Notes: generated from the letters alone by a model not told the origin. A stretch of 64,000 bases of DNA from Vibrio cyclitrophicus (GCA_023206055.1 CP065366.1:62001-126000); one strand, 5' to 3'; counted from the stretch's first letter, positions 17,340-27,244 are shown. Numbers and translations are program-made.

Positions 17340-18206
17340 TTAAACCGCAGCTGCGCCTGAAACGATCTCAGAAAGTTCTTGTGTAATCGCCGATTGACGG
17401 GCTTTGTTATACACAAGTTCTAAGTCATCAATAATGTCACCAGCGTTATCTGTTGCTGATTTCATAGCAATCATTCGAGCAGCTTGCTCACAAGCAAGAT
17501 TCTCGACCACACCTTGGTACACTTGAGATTCGACATAACGAACCAATAGTGCATCTAGTAGTGGTTTTGGCTCGGGCTCATAAATGTAGTCCCAAGAATG
17601 ACTGCGTTTCATTTCTTCGCTATCTGATTTAGGCAAAGGAAGTAATTGATCGATCGTTGGTTCTTGAACCATAGTGTTTTCAAACTTGTTGAACACTACG
17701 AACAGGCGATCTAATTCGCCTTCATCATATTTCTTCAGCATAACGCTTACAGAGCCAATCAAGTCTTCAAGGCTTGGACGATCGCCCAGACCAGAAACTT
17801 GAGCTGCTACTTTCGCGCCGCTGTTGTTGAAAAATGCTGTTGCTTTAGAACCTACTATTGCAAGCTCTACATCAGCACCTTTCTCAGACCAATCTTTCAT
17901 GTCGTTCATGGCTTTCTTGAACAAGTTAATGTTCAAGCCACCACAAAGACCACGGTCTGTAGAAACGATGATGTAACCAACACGTTTGGCTTCACGTTCC
18001 TCAAGATAAGGATGCTTATACTCGAGGCTACCATTAGCCAAATGACCGATCACTTTACGCATTGTTTCTGCATATGGACGAGTAGCTTCCATTGCGTCTT
18101 GAGAACGACGCATTTTTGAAGCTGCTACCATTTCCATTGCTTTCGTAATCTTCTGTGTGCTTTTAACACTACCGATTTTATTACGTATCTCTTTTGCGCC
18201 GGCCAT
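17340..18206 (-). CDS. atpG: F1Fo ATP synthase gamma subunit
   Basis: A 288-residue rotor shaft subunit. The N-terminal helix (AGAKEIRNKIGSVKSTQKITKAMEMVAASKMRR) and the C-terminal helix (ITQELSEIVSGAAAV) form the coiled coil inside the alpha3beta3 ring; STDRGLCGGLN is the family signature. Same operon, 48 bases after atpA. Confidence 0.97.
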   Translation of the reverse strand: MAGAKEIRNKIGSVKSTQKITKAMEMVAASKMRRSQDAMEATRPYAETMRKVIGHLANGSLEYKHPYLEEREAKRVGYIIVSTDRGLCGGLNINLFKKAMNDMKDWSEKGADVELAIVGSKATAFFNNSGAKVAAQVSGLGDRPSLEDLIGSVSVMLKKYDEGELDRLFVVFNKFENTMVQEPTIDQLLPLPKSDSEEMKRSHSWDYIYEPEPKPLLDALLVRYVESQVYQGVVENLACEQAARMIAMKSATDNAGDIIDDLELVYNKARQSAITQELSEIVSGAAAV

Positions 18207-18254
18207 CGTTACTCTCCGTTAATGGTATGAGGTGGCCCTAAGACCACCTACCAA

Positions 18255-19796
18255 TTACCAGGTCTGGGTTGCCTTGAAATCGTCAACAAGCTTCTTCAGC
18301 TCAGCTTCGATTTCTTTATTGAAAGCACCCGTTGTGTCGATCTGTGTTGCTAGATCGGCATATTGACCACGAGCAAACGACAGTAAAGCAGCTTCAAAAT
18401 CTAGAACTTTTGACAGTTCAACATCTTGAAGGTATCCACGCTCTGCAGCGAAGATTACTAGAGCTTGGTCAAATACAGACATAGGAGCGTATTGCTTCTG
18501 CTTCATCAGTTCTGTAACTTTTTGACCGTGGTCTAGTTGCTTCTTAGTCGCTTCATCAAGATCCGATGAGAATTGTGCAAATGCAGCAAGTTCACGGTAT
18601 TGAGCTAGAGCAGTACGGATACCGCCAGATAGCTTCTTGATGATTTTAGTCTGCGCCGAACCACCTACACGAGAAACTGAGATACCTGGGTCAACAGCTG
18701 GACGTACGCCGGCGTTGAATAGCTCAGTTTGTAGGAAGATCTGACCATCAGTAATCGAGATTACGTTCGTTGGTACGAATGCAGATACGTCACCAGCTTG
18801 CGTTTCAATGATAGGAAGAGCAGTTAAAGAACCAGTCTTGCCTGTCACTTCGCCGTTAGTGAATTTTTCTACGTATGCTTCGCTTACACGAGCAGCACGC
18901 TCTAGTAGACGAGAGTGAAGGTAGAAAACATCACCTGGGAACGCTTCACGACCTGGTGGACGCTTAAGTAGTAGCGAGATTTGACGGTAAGCTACAGCTT
19001 GCTTAGATAGGTCATCATAAACAATCAGTGCATCTTCACCGCGATCACGGAAGTATTCGCCCATCGCACAACCAGCATACGGTGCAAGATATTGCAGCGC
19101 TGCAGATTCAGAAGCCGATGCAACAACAACAACAGTGTTTGCTAGTGCGCCGTGCTCTTCTAGTTTGCGAACTACGTTAGCAATAGTCGACGCTTTTTGG
19201 CCGATAGCTACGTAGATAGAGAAAATACCAGAATCTTTTTGGTTAATAATCGCATCGATCGCCATTGCTGTTTTACCAGTCTGACGGTCACCGATTACTA
19301 GTTCACGTTGACCACGACCGATAGGGATCATTGAGTCAACAGACTTGTAACCAGTTTGAACAGGTTGATCTACCGATTTACGGTCGATTACACCTGGTGC
19401 GATAATTTCTACAGGCGAAGTCAATTTCGCTTCGATTGGACCTTTACCATCAATTGGCTCACCTAGCGTGTTTACAACACGACCAAGCATTTCAGGACCT
19501 ACTGGTACTTCTAGAATACGACCAGTACCTGTAACTTTCATGCCTTCCTGTAGGTCAGCATACGGGCCCATTACAACAGCACCAACCGAATCACGGTTCA
19601 AGTTCAGTGCTAGAGCGTAACGGCCACCCGGTAGTTCGATCATTTCACCTTGCATCACGTCCGCTAGGCCGTGGATGCTAAGGATGCCATCGCTTACAGA
19701 AACGATAGTACCTTCATTGCGAGCTTCACTAACAACGTCGAAAGATTCAATACGTTGTTTAATTAGATCGCTAATTTCAGTGGAATTAAGTTGCAT
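18255..19796 (-). CDS. atpA: F1Fo ATP synthase alpha subunit
   Basis: A 513-residue non-catalytic nucleotide-binding subunit, the same length as in E. coli. The P-loop is GDRQTGKT and the ATPase signature PAVDPGISVSRVGGSAQ. The start at 19796 (MQLNSTEISDLIKQRI) is the family start; the frame is open 30 bases further but that would overlap atpH. TTGGAGCATG places a ribosome site immediately upstream. Confidence 0.97.
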   Translation of the reverse strand: MQLNSTEISDLIKQRIESFDVVSEARNEGTIVSVSDGILSIHGLADVMQGEMIELPGGRYALALNLNRDSVGAVVMGPYADLQEGMKVTGTGRILEVPVGPEMLGRVVNTLGEPIDGKGPIEAKLTSPVEIIAPGVIDRKSVDQPVQTGYKSVDSMIPIGRGQRELVIGDRQTGKTAMAIDAIINQKDSGIFSIYVAIGQKASTIANVVRKLEEHGALANTVVVVASASESAALQYLAPYAGCAMGEYFRDRGEDALIVYDDLSKQAVAYRQISLLLKRPPGREAFPGDVFYLHSRLLERAARVSEAYVEKFTNGEVTGKTGSLTALPIIETQAGDVSAFVPTNVISITDGQIFLQTELFNAGVRPAVDPGISVSRVGGSAQTKIIKKLSGGIRTALAQYRELAAFAQFSSDLDEATKKQLDHGQKVTELMKQKQYAPMSVFDQALVIFAAERGYLQDVELSKVLDFEAALLSFARGQYADLATQIDTTGAFNKEIEAELKKLVDDFKATQTW

Positions 19797-19809
19797 GCTC
19801 CAATCCCCA

Positions 19810-20343
19810 TTAAGACTGCAATGCATCGCTCAGGCGGTCTAAACGACTGCGCGCTGAGTTATCGATGACTAGGTCTCCGGCTCGAATAATAACTCCACTA
19901 AGTAGAGTCTCATCTATACTGCAATTCAGCTGAACTTTGCGCGCAAGGCGCAGTTCCAATTTGCTGATAATGCTTGTACGTTGTTCTTCAGAAAGCTCAA
20001 CTGCTGAAGTAACTTCAACGTCGATCTCTTTCTCATACTCTTTTTTAAGTATAAAGAACTCTTTACAAACATCAGGAAAAGCCATTAAGCGGCCATTCTC
20101 TGCCATCACTTTAATTAAGTTCTGGCCGAATTCATCAAATTGTTCGCCACAAATTACAATGAATACTTCAGCTAATTTTTCAGCAGTCATAGAACCGCTT
20201 AATAAATTGTGAACATCATCATTTTGTGCCACTTCGGCAGCAAAAGTAAGCATTTGACCCCATTGGTCTAGCTCACCTTTATCTACCGCAAAGTCAAACG
20301 CTGCTTTAGCATAGGGGCGTGCGATTGTAGTCAAATCAGACAT
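19810..20343 (-). CDS. atpH: F1Fo ATP synthase delta subunit
   Basis: A 177-residue subunit that links the top of F1 to the b-subunit stalk (OSCP-type). The N-terminal helical domain begins TIARPYAKAAFDFAVDKGELDQW and the C-terminal signature is SGVIIRAGDLVIDNSARSRL. The length equals the E. coli protein. It lies 15 bases after atpF. Confidence 0.96.
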   Translation of the reverse strand: MSDLTTIARPYAKAAFDFAVDKGELDQWGQMLTFAAEVAQNDDVHNLLSGSMTAEKLAEVFIVICGEQFDEFGQNLIKVMAENGRLMAFPDVCKEFFILKKEYEKEIDVEVTSAVELSEEQRTSIISKLELRLARKVQLNCSIDETLLSGVIIRAGDLVIDNSARSRLDRLSDALQS

Positions 20344-20358
20344 ATACAGCCCCTTGCT

Positions 20359-20829
20359 TTAAAGTTTTGCAGTAATGTTGTTAAGAAGATCATCGTGTAC
20401 ATCTTTATCGATTGTACGCTCAAGGATTTTCTCAGCACCAGCTATAGCCAGAGTTGCGACTTGTTTGCGCAGGTCATCACGGGCACGTGTACGCTCTGCT
20501 TCAATTTCTGCTTCAGCTTGCGCTAAGATTTTCTGGCGTTCTGCCTGAGCTTCTTCGCGTGCTTCATCAATAATTTGAGCTTTACGTTTGTTTGCCTGAT
20601 CAATAACCTCAGTTGCAGTGCGCTTTGCTTCTTTCATTTGGTCAGAAGCGTTGGCTTGTGCCAGGTTCAAGTCTTTAGCAGCGCGTTCAGCGGCTACAAG
20701 ACCGTCAGCAATTTTTTTCTGACGCTCTTCAATTGCTTGCAAGATTGGTGGCCATACATATTTCATGCAGAACCAAACAAACATTGAAAAAGCAATTGCT
20801 TGACCCAACAGAGTTGCGTTCATATTCAC
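20359..20829 (-). CDS. atpF: F1Fo ATP synthase b subunit
   Basis: A 156-residue peripheral stalk subunit, the E. coli length. One N-terminal membrane segment (residues 4-26, LLGQAIAFSMFVWFCMKYVWPPIL) is followed by a long charged coiled coil (about 30-140) and the delta-binding C-terminus. It acts as a dimer anchoring the stator. Confidence 0.97.
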   Translation of the reverse strand: MNMNATLLGQAIAFSMFVWFCMKYVWPPILQAIEERQKKIADGLVAAERAAKDLNLAQANASDQMKEAKRTATEVIDQANKRKAQIIDEAREEAQAERQKILAQAEAEIEAERTRARDDLRKQVATLAIAGAEKILERTIDKDVHDDLLNNITAKL

Positions 20830-20888
20830 AACAGCTACCCCTCGTTAAGAATCAACTACAAAAATTTAATTAACTATTAAAGAGTTAA

Positions 20889-21146
20889 TTAGCCTGCTAG
20901 TTGACCAACAAATGGGTTAGCAAACGTGAATAGTAGTGCGATTACGATACCGATCATTGGAACAGCATCCAGTAGACCAGCGATGATGAACATCTTAACT
21001 TGTAGCATTGGAGCCATTTCAGGTTGACGCGCAGCGCCTTCTAGGAATTTACCACCAAGAATAGCAAAACCAATTGCAGTACCTACGGCACAAAGACCAA
21101 CAATGATAGCAACAGCGATTGCTGAAAAACTTAGTACAGTTTCCAT
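20889..21146 (-). CDS. atpE: F1Fo ATP synthase c subunit
   Basis: An 85-residue hairpin membrane protein forming the rotor ring. The polar loop is GAARQPE and the ion-binding carboxylate is the Asp of GLLDAVPMIG in the second helix. I see no obvious Na+-binding signature, so proton coupling is the default reading. Confidence 0.97.
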   Translation of the reverse strand: METVLSFSAIAVAIIVGLCAVGTAIGFAILGGKFLEGAARQPEMAPMLQVKMFIIAGLLDAVPMIGIVIALLFTFANPFVGQLAG

Positions 21147-21195
21147 TTACGTTCTCCGATTAACATTAATAGTTAGAATAAAGCTTAAAAAATTT

Positions 21196-21993
21196 TTAGT
21201 GATCACTATCTTCATGAGCCATTGATAAGTAAACGATTGTCAACATCATGAAAACAAACGCTTGAATCAAAATAACCAAGATATGGAAGATAGCCCAAGG
21301 TAGTGCACCTACCCATTGTAAGTACCACGGTAGCATTGCCGCGATAAGAATAAACACCACCTCACCCGCAAACATATTACCAAATAAACGCATACCTAGA
21401 GATAGTGGCTTCGCGAGTAACGAAATTATCTCAAGTACCAAGTTAAATGGAATCATGATTGGGTGATTAAATGGATGCAGTGCCAATTCTTTAGCAAATC
21501 CGCCCAAGCCTTTTACTTTGATGCTGTAGTAGATCATCAGAGCAAAAACACCTAAAGCCATTGCCATTGTTATATTAACATCAGCTGTAGGAACCACTTT
21601 CAAGTAAGGGATACCTAGCCAATGCTCTGCAGGATATGGTAAGAAATCGATAGGCACTAAGTCCATCAAGTTCATAATTATAATCCAGCAGAATATAGTC
21701 AGTGCTAGTGGGGCAATCAGAGGGTTGCGACCATGGAAAGTTTCTTTAACGTTGTCGCCAACGAATTCCACTACCATTTCAACAAAACACTGAAGCTTAC
21801 CAGGTACACCTACTGTTGCTTTCTTAGCGACTGAGCGAAAAACCCAAAGGAATAACATCCCTGTCAACACCGAAAAAAACAGACTGTCTATATGTACGTT
21901 CCAGAAACTTGTCTCCTCTACAAGACCAAACTTAGCTAAAGAAAGGTTTTGTAAATGGTGTTCAATGTATCCGGATGCTGTTGGCGCAGCCAT
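21196..21993 (-). CDS. atpB: F1Fo ATP synthase a subunit
   Basis: A 265-residue inner-membrane stator with five to six membrane segments. The essential Arg lies in SLGMRLFGNMFAGE and the family pattern LVLEIISLLAKPLSLGMRL is present. It forms the proton half-channels with the c ring. Eight bases after atpI. Confidence 0.97.
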   Translation of the reverse strand: MAAPTASGYIEHHLQNLSLAKFGLVEETSFWNVHIDSLFFSVLTGMLFLWVFRSVAKKATVGVPGKLQCFVEMVVEFVGDNVKETFHGRNPLIAPLALTIFCWIIIMNLMDLVPIDFLPYPAEHWLGIPYLKVVPTADVNITMAMALGVFALMIYYSIKVKGLGGFAKELALHPFNHPIMIPFNLVLEIISLLAKPLSLGMRLFGNMFAGEVVFILIAAMLPWYLQWVGALPWAIFHILVILIQAFVFMMLTIVYLSMAHEDSDH

Positions 21994-22001
21994 AACTCAT
22001 C

Positions 22002-22391
22002 CTATTTTTTATTGTTAATGAAAAGCACTGGCGCAAAGATATTAATACCTAGAACCAGTAAATAGGTCAGTTTGAGGGGAATTAATTCCACCTGCATATA
22101 CATGTAGACAATAGAGAATAGTAGAACTGTGATAAGGATCTTTAGTGCTTCGCCTGCATAAAACGACGCCGCAACTAACTTAGTTGCGCGAGCTCCACAA
22201 AATAGGAAAGCACACACACAAAAAACCACATTCGAGATGACAAAAATACCGCCACCAATCAATGCAGCAAAACCCCAATCAGGATTAACAGCTAAACCTA
22301 ACCCTATCGCCACTAATATAACCGCGCTAAGCTCGATCAATAACATTTGCTTTGCAAGCACTCGTCCTGGTCTTGCTAACGCCGCTACCAT
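22002..22391 (-). CDS. atpI: ATP synthase assembly protein AtpI
   Basis: A 129-residue four-helix membrane protein, first gene of the atp operon; in other bacteria AtpI assists c-ring assembly. The start at 22391 (MVAALARPGRVLAKQ) is preceded by AGAGGA at 8 bases. A GTG at 22415 would add eight residues but would cover that ribosome site, so it is rejected. Sequence conservation in AtpI is low; the call rests on position, length and the membrane pattern. Confidence 0.9.
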   Translation of the reverse strand: MVAALARPGRVLAKQMLLIELSAVILVAIGLGLAVNPDWGFAALIGGGIFVISNVVFCVCAFLFCGARATKLVAASFYAGEALKILITVLLFSIVYMYMQVELIPLKLTYLLVLGINIFAPVLFINNKK

Positions 22392-22526
22392 GTATTCGTT
22401 CCTCTTTAAGCCCACTTTACCACTCGCTTAAAAGCGTGCTGAGAAATTGGCGAAAATTATACGTTCAGCCAAATTGATTGCAATAAGAATGCAGCAATCA
22501 TTTACATTTCTGTATACAAACCTACA

Positions 22527-22573
22527 ACTTTTGTAAGAAATTACTTGTTTATTACATAATTGACCTAAATCAA
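22527..22573 (-). promoter_or_regulatory. Candidate atp promoter with FNR/CRP-type site
   Basis: On the minus strand TTGATTTAGGTCAA (22560-22573) matches the FNR consensus TTGAT-N4-ATCAA in 9 of 10 positions. A -10-like TTACAA (22531-22536) lies where a class II activator site would be centred near -41.5. No start site is known here. Confidence 0.35.
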
Positions 22574-22582
22574 TTATCTCAT

Positions 22583-23464
22583 TTAGTACTCTAGTTTAGC
22601 AATAAGTTGCTCTAATTTGTGAGGCTCATCAAGAGTAATTGTCACTTTTGACTTACCGCTAACAGAACGAGTAACTGAAACGTTTGCTTGCAATTTTTCC
22701 GTGAGTCTTCGTGAAAGTTCGATGGCCTCAGTGTCTTCGGGCTTCGATTCAGCTTCAACGTCTGGTTTTAAGCACTTTTTGACAAGTTGCTCAGTTTGAC
22801 GAACGGTCATTTTTTTGGTTGCTGCGGTATTCGCCGCTTCAACCTGGGTATCACCTTCAAGCGCAAGCAGTGCTCTAGCATGCCCCATTTCCAGTTGTTT
22901 ACTGGAAACTAAACCTTTTACTTCATTTTCGAGCTGATTTAGACGTAATAAGTTACTAACGGTAGCTCTAGATTTACCAATCACATCGGCAACCTGCTGA
23001 TGCGTCAGTGAAAACTCGTTCTGCAAGCGCTCTAGCGCTTGTGATTCTTCGATAACATTCAGGTCTTCACGCTGAATATTCTCAATCAACGCCATCGCGA
23101 TAGCAGCCTTGTCTTCCACTCTCTTGATCAGACATGGCACTTGTTTAAGGCCTGCTTGACGAGCTGCTCTCCAACGACGTTCACCAGCAATAATCTCAAA
23201 CTGGTCGTGCGCCAATGGGCGAACTACGATCGGTTGGATAATGCCTTGAGATTGAATTGATGCAGCCAGCTCTTCTAGCGCTTCAGGCGCAATATCCTTA
23301 CGCGGTTGATATACACCAGGCTTCAAGCAACCAACAGCCAGTTCGATAAGCTCACCATCAGCCGACAACGCCTGACTATGAGAAGCAACTTGCTGTTTTT
23401 CACGAGCCAATGAGCTAGTTGCAAGCAATGCATCTAGCCCTTTTCCTAAACCACGCTTAGACAT
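22583..23464 (-). CDS. parB: Chromosome partitioning protein ParB
   Basis: A 293-residue CTPase/DNA-binding protein that loads at parS and spreads, directing origin segregation with ParA. The N-terminal domain carries the CTP-binding motif ERRWRAAR (IIAGERRWRAARQAG) and LIENIQREDLN; the HTH is LTHQQVADVIGKSRATVSNLLRL; the C-terminal dimerisation domain ends EQLIAKLEY. It follows parA by 23 bases, typical of chromosome I type parAB. Confidence 0.96.
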   Translation of the reverse strand: MSKRGLGKGLDALLATSSLAREKQQVASHSQALSADGELIELAVGCLKPGVYQPRKDIAPEALEELAASIQSQGIIQPIVVRPLAHDQFEIIAGERRWRAARQAGLKQVPCLIKRVEDKAAIAMALIENIQREDLNVIEESQALERLQNEFSLTHQQVADVIGKSRATVSNLLRLNQLENEVKGLVSSKQLEMGHARALLALEGDTQVEAANTAATKKMTVRQTEQLVKKCLKPDVEAESKPEDTEAIELSRRLTEKLQANVSVTRSVSGKSKVTITLDEPHKLEQLIAKLEY

Positions 23465-23487
23465 TGAGCGAATTCCTTTGGTTGGAC

Positions 23488-24261
23488 CTATACTGGGACT
23501 TCTTCACGACGCAACATTTCGCCAGCAAGAGCAAGGTAAGCCTTAGCTCCTGCGGAATATTTGTCGTAGTACATTGCTGGCTTGCCGTGACTCGGGGCTT
23601 CTGCCAGACGCACATTTCTAGGGATCACAGTTCGGTAGACTTTACTACCAAAGTGTTTTTTGAGTTGATCAGATACTTCGTTCGATAAGCGGTTGCGAGG
23701 ATCGTACATTGTACGTAGAAGACCTTCGATCTTCAGGTTCTCATTTACAACAGCCGCCAGCTTACTGATGGTATCCATCAATGCAGTCAAACCTTCCAAA
23801 GCAAAATATTCACATTGCATAGGAACCAATACGGAGTCGGCCGCAGCCATCGCGTTGATTGTAAGAAGGTTTAATGAGGGTGGGCAATCAATAAAGATGA
23901 AATCATAGTTATTGCGAATGGATTCGAGTGCATTTTTTAAACGAACTTCTCGAGCAAACACTTCCATCAGCTTGATTTCTGCCGCAGTAACATCGCCGTT
24001 CGCGGCGATGAGGTCATAATTGCCAGATGTACTCCGGCAAACTACCTCATCAAATGGGGTGTCTTCAACTAACAAATCGTAAGCAGTTGCTTCAACCTGA
24101 TACTTGTCGACACCGCTCGCCATAGTGGCATTACCTTGAGGATCGAGGTCAACAACCAATATCTTGCGTTTTGTTGCCGCCATTGATGCTGCCAAATTAA
24201 TGCAAGTTGTTGTTTTTCCTACGCCGCCCTTCTGGTTGGCAATTGCTACGATTTTACCCAC
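23488..24261 (-). CDS. parA: Chromosome partitioning ATPase ParA (Soj)
   Basis: A 257-residue deviant Walker ATPase; the motif KGGVGKTT is at residues 11-18 and the switch region FIFIDCPPSL follows. It binds DNA non-specifically and moves ParB-parS complexes; in V. cholerae the chromosome I ParA acts with the pole protein HubP. Fourteen bases after rsmG; rsmG-parA-parB is a conserved group near oriC. Confidence 0.96.
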   Translation of the reverse strand: MGKIVAIANQKGGVGKTTTCINLAASMAATKRKILVVDLDPQGNATMASGVDKYQVEATAYDLLVEDTPFDEVVCRSTSGNYDLIAANGDVTAAEIKLMEVFAREVRLKNALESIRNNYDFIFIDCPPSLNLLTINAMAAADSVLVPMQCEYFALEGLTALMDTISKLAAVVNENLKIEGLLRTMYDPRNRLSNEVSDQLKKHFGSKVYRTVIPRNVRLAEAPSHGKPAMYYDKYSAGAKAYLALAGEMLRREEVPV

Positions 24262-24275
24262 TATGGCCTCGCTGA

Positions 24276-24908
24276 TTATCCCTGACGCGATAAAGTAACT
24301 AGATGACGCTCTCCATCAAGCTCTGGCACCTGCAAAGCTTTAATGTCTGTCACTGAACACCATTCAGGTAACAGGTCGATTTCGTCTCTAGGATGTTGTC
24401 CCTTAAGAGCCAAAAATACACCGGATTGCTCTTTAGGTAAATGGTGACACCACTCTACCATGTCTGTCATTGACGCAAATGCGCGACTGAGCACGGCATC
24501 AAACTTTTCTTCGGGTTGAAATTCTTCAACGCGACTTTGAACCGGTACCACGTTGTCGATACCCAGTTCATGAATCACCTGTTTGATAAAACGAATACGT
24601 TTACCTAGGCTGTCTAGCAAGTAAAACTCGCAGTCTGGATTCATGATTGAGAGCGGAATCCCAGGAAGACCAGGCCCCGTACCAACGTCGATAAAACGCT
24701 TACCTTGTAAGTGAGTGCTAACAATGATGCTATCTAAGATATGTTTCACCATCATTTCTTGCGGGTCACGAACTGACGTTAGGTTATAAGCTTTGTTCCA
24801 CTTGTTCAGTAACTCAACGTAGCCAACCAACTGGCCACGTTGCTTTTCAGAAACTTCAAGTTCAGTCTGGCCAATCAGGTGATCCAGTTTTTCGCGTAAT
24901 GCGCTCAT
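24276..24908 (-). CDS. rsmG: 16S rRNA m7G527 methyltransferase
   Basis: A 210-residue SAM-dependent methyltransferase acting on G527 of 16S rRNA. The SAM motif FIDVGTGPGLPGIPLSI is present. Its ATG shares one base with the mnmG stop (TAATG), so translation is coupled. Loss gives low-level streptomycin resistance in other bacteria. Confidence 0.96.
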   Translation of the reverse strand: MSALREKLDHLIGQTELEVSEKQRGQLVGYVELLNKWNKAYNLTSVRDPQEMMVKHILDSIIVSTHLQGKRFIDVGTGPGLPGIPLSIMNPDCEFYLLDSLGKRIRFIKQVIHELGIDNVVPVQSRVEEFQPEEKFDAVLSRAFASMTDMVEWCHHLPKEQSGVFLALKGQHPRDEIDLLPEWCSVTDIKALQVPELDGERHLVTLSRQG

Positions 24909-26803
24909 TATGCTTCCTCACCTTTTTTCAACAGGCCGTGTTTTTTCAAGTAAACCAACAGAATTGAGATTGCTGCAGGTGTGATACCTGAGATTCGCGA
25001 AGCAATACCAATTGAGTCAGGCTTAGCGGTCGTTAGTTTAAGAACCACTTCGTTAGAAAGTCCTTTCACCTTGCTGTAATCGATATCAACAGGCAGTTTG
25101 GTGTTTTCATGACGCAGTGATTTTTCAATTTCGTCTTGTTGACGCTGAATATAACCATCGTACTTCACTTGGATCTCAACTTGCTCAGAGGCTTGTTGAT
25201 CTTCCAGTGCAGGACCAAAACGATCCAGTGCGGTTAGCTGTGAATAAGTCATTTCAGGGCGACGAAGAAGATCTTCACCACTCGCTTCACGAGACATTGG
25301 GGTTTTCAGAATTTGGTTCAGTTGATCAATATCTTCAGATTTTGGATTAATCCAAGTCTCTTTCAAACGTTGACGTTCTTTCTCCATGTTTTCCACCTTC
25401 TCGTTGAAACGAGCCCAACGAGCGTCGTCGACGAGGCCAAGTTCACGCGACTTTTCAGTCAAGCGGATATCGGCGTTGTCTTCACGAAGCAGCAAACGGT
25501 ATTCCGCGCGAGACGTAAACATGCGGTAAGGTTCTTTGGTACCCATGGTAGATAGGTCATCAATAAGCACACCCATGTAAGCTTGGTCACGACGCGGACT
25601 CCAGCCTTCTTTGCCTTGAGTAAACAAACTCGCATTCAAACCGGCCATTAAGCCTTGTGCAGCCGCTTCTTCGTAGCCAGTGGTACCGTTGATTTGACCC
25701 GCGAAGAATAGACCTTTGATAAACTTAGTTTCGTAAGTCAGCTTTAGGTCGCGAGGATCAAAAAAATCATACTCAATCGCATAGCCAGGGCGAACGATAT
25801 GAGCATTTTCAAAGCCCTTCATCGAATGAACCATTTGAACCTGTACATCAAATGGCAAACTGGTAGATATACCATTCGGGTATAACTCATGGGTCGTTAG
25901 ACCTTCAGGCTCAATAAAAATTTGATGACTGTTCTTGTCAGCAAAACGCATTACTTTGTCTTCAATCGAAGGACAGTAGCGAGGGCCAATGCCTTCAATC
26001 ACACCCGCGTACATAGGGCTGCGATCAAGGTTGGCGCGAATTACGTCATGCGTATTTTCATTGGTATGCGTGATGTAACACGGAATCTGACGCGGCTGTT
26101 GAGCTCGGCTACCCATGAACGAGAAAACAGGTGTCGGGTTATCACCGTGCTGAACCTCAAGCTCAGAAAAATCAACGCTACGTGCATCGATACGAGGAGG
26201 TGTACCTGTTTTCAGGCGATCAACTCGGAATGGAAGATCACGAAGACGGTCAGCCAGTGCGATCGATGGTGGATCACCAGCACGACCGCCTGAAGAACTT
26301 TCCATACCAATATGGATCTTGCCACCTAGGAAGGTACCCACTGTCAGAACCACAGCGCTTGCGCGGAACTTAAGACCCATCTGCGTAACCACACCCACCA
26401 CTTGATCCTGTTCAACGATCAAGTCATCAACTGACTGTTGGAACAAAGTCAGGTTTGGCGTGTTTTCAAGAACGTTACGAACAAAGGCTTTGTAAAGTGC
26501 GCGGTCAGCTTGTGCACGAGTTGCACGAACCGCAGGGCCTTTTGATGCGTTCAATGTTCTGAACTGAATACCTGCATGATCAATAGCTTGCGCCATTAAT
26601 CCACCCATTGCATCGACCTCTTTTACCAAGTGGCCCTTACCGATCCCACCAATGGCTGGGTTACAAGACATTTGTCCTAGTGTATCGATATTATGAGTAA
26701 GTAATAACGTACTTTGACCAGTACGTGCAGATGCGAGTGCGGCTTCCGTTCCTGCATGGCCACCACCAACAACGATGACATCAAATTTTTCGTGATAAAG
26801 CAT
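24908..26803 (-). CDS. mnmG: tRNA U34 carboxymethylaminomethyl modification enzyme MnmG (GidA)
   Basis: A 631-residue FAD protein that with MnmE modifies U34 of tRNAs reading two-codon boxes. The FAD-binding motif VVGGGHAGTEAALASARTG is at residues 11-29; GGIGKGHLVKEVDAMGG and the C-terminal MnmE-binding helical domain are intact. It starts at the edge of oriC with GAGGT as ribosome site and is transcribed away from the origin. A possible -10, TAGAAT, lies at 26855-26860 (minus strand). Confidence 0.97.
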   Translation of the reverse strand: MLYHEKFDVIVVGGGHAGTEAALASARTGQSTLLLTHNIDTLGQMSCNPAIGGIGKGHLVKEVDAMGGLMAQAIDHAGIQFRTLNASKGPAVRATRAQADRALYKAFVRNVLENTPNLTLFQQSVDDLIVEQDQVVGVVTQMGLKFRASAVVLTVGTFLGGKIHIGMESSSGGRAGDPPSIALADRLRDLPFRVDRLKTGTPPRIDARSVDFSELEVQHGDNPTPVFSFMGSRAQQPRQIPCYITHTNENTHDVIRANLDRSPMYAGVIEGIGPRYCPSIEDKVMRFADKNSHQIFIEPEGLTTHELYPNGISTSLPFDVQVQMVHSMKGFENAHIVRPGYAIEYDFFDPRDLKLTYETKFIKGLFFAGQINGTTGYEEAAAQGLMAGLNASLFTQGKEGWSPRRDQAYMGVLIDDLSTMGTKEPYRMFTSRAEYRLLLREDNADIRLTEKSRELGLVDDARWARFNEKVENMEKERQRLKETWINPKSEDIDQLNQILKTPMSREASGEDLLRRPEMTYSQLTALDRFGPALEDQQASEQVEIQVKYDGYIQRQQDEIEKSLRHENTKLPVDIDYSKVKGLSNEVVLKLTTAKPDSIGIASRISGITPAAISILLVYLKKHGLLKKGEEA

Positions 26804-26930
26804 GAACCGACCTCAGGTATTCAAACGTTTTCTAGATTGATAAAAAGGAGCGATATTCTACCTGTTTTCATAGCCTGAGAAAACGTTTTTGGGATTTTTC
26901 GAAAAAGCGGTTTTTAATTAATATAGATAA

Positions 26931-27226
26931 GATCTTTAAGGAGATCTTTTATTAGATCTATTATTAGGATCGAGGGTATCTGTGGATAAGTCGAAAATGA
27001 TCAACAAGATCATGGATCTTTTTTGGATCAAAGGATGTGATCTAACTTTGATCAGGATGAGGATTAGCTGGGATCAAAATGGCTACTTATTCACAGGGGG
27101 AAATTAGCCTAAAACTTGTTATTTGGATAACTATAGGTTAATCACCGTATATGTATGATCTTATCCACAGCAGAAATTGAAAATAGATCGCTAATTTTCG
27201 ATATTTTTGAAAAAAAGTTATTCACA
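26931..27226. other. oriC: Chromosome I replication origin oriC
   Basis: Lies between mnmG and mioC, as in E. coli, and aligns with the E. coli origin by eye. The AT-rich left end has three GATCT-led 13-mers (from 26931, 26943 and 26955). DnaA boxes: TGTGGATAA at 26981-26989 (R1-like, minus orientation), TTATTCACA at 27087-27095, TTATCCACA at 27161-27169 (R4-like) and TTATTCACA at 27218-27226; TTTGGATAACTA at 27123 is R3-like. I count 13 GATC sites from 26931 to 27189, the substrate for Dam and SeqA. ATGATCAACAAGATC (26998-27012) sits where E. coli has its IHF site. Confidence 0.95.
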
Positions 27227-27244
27227 ATCGCGATGTTCAAAGAC

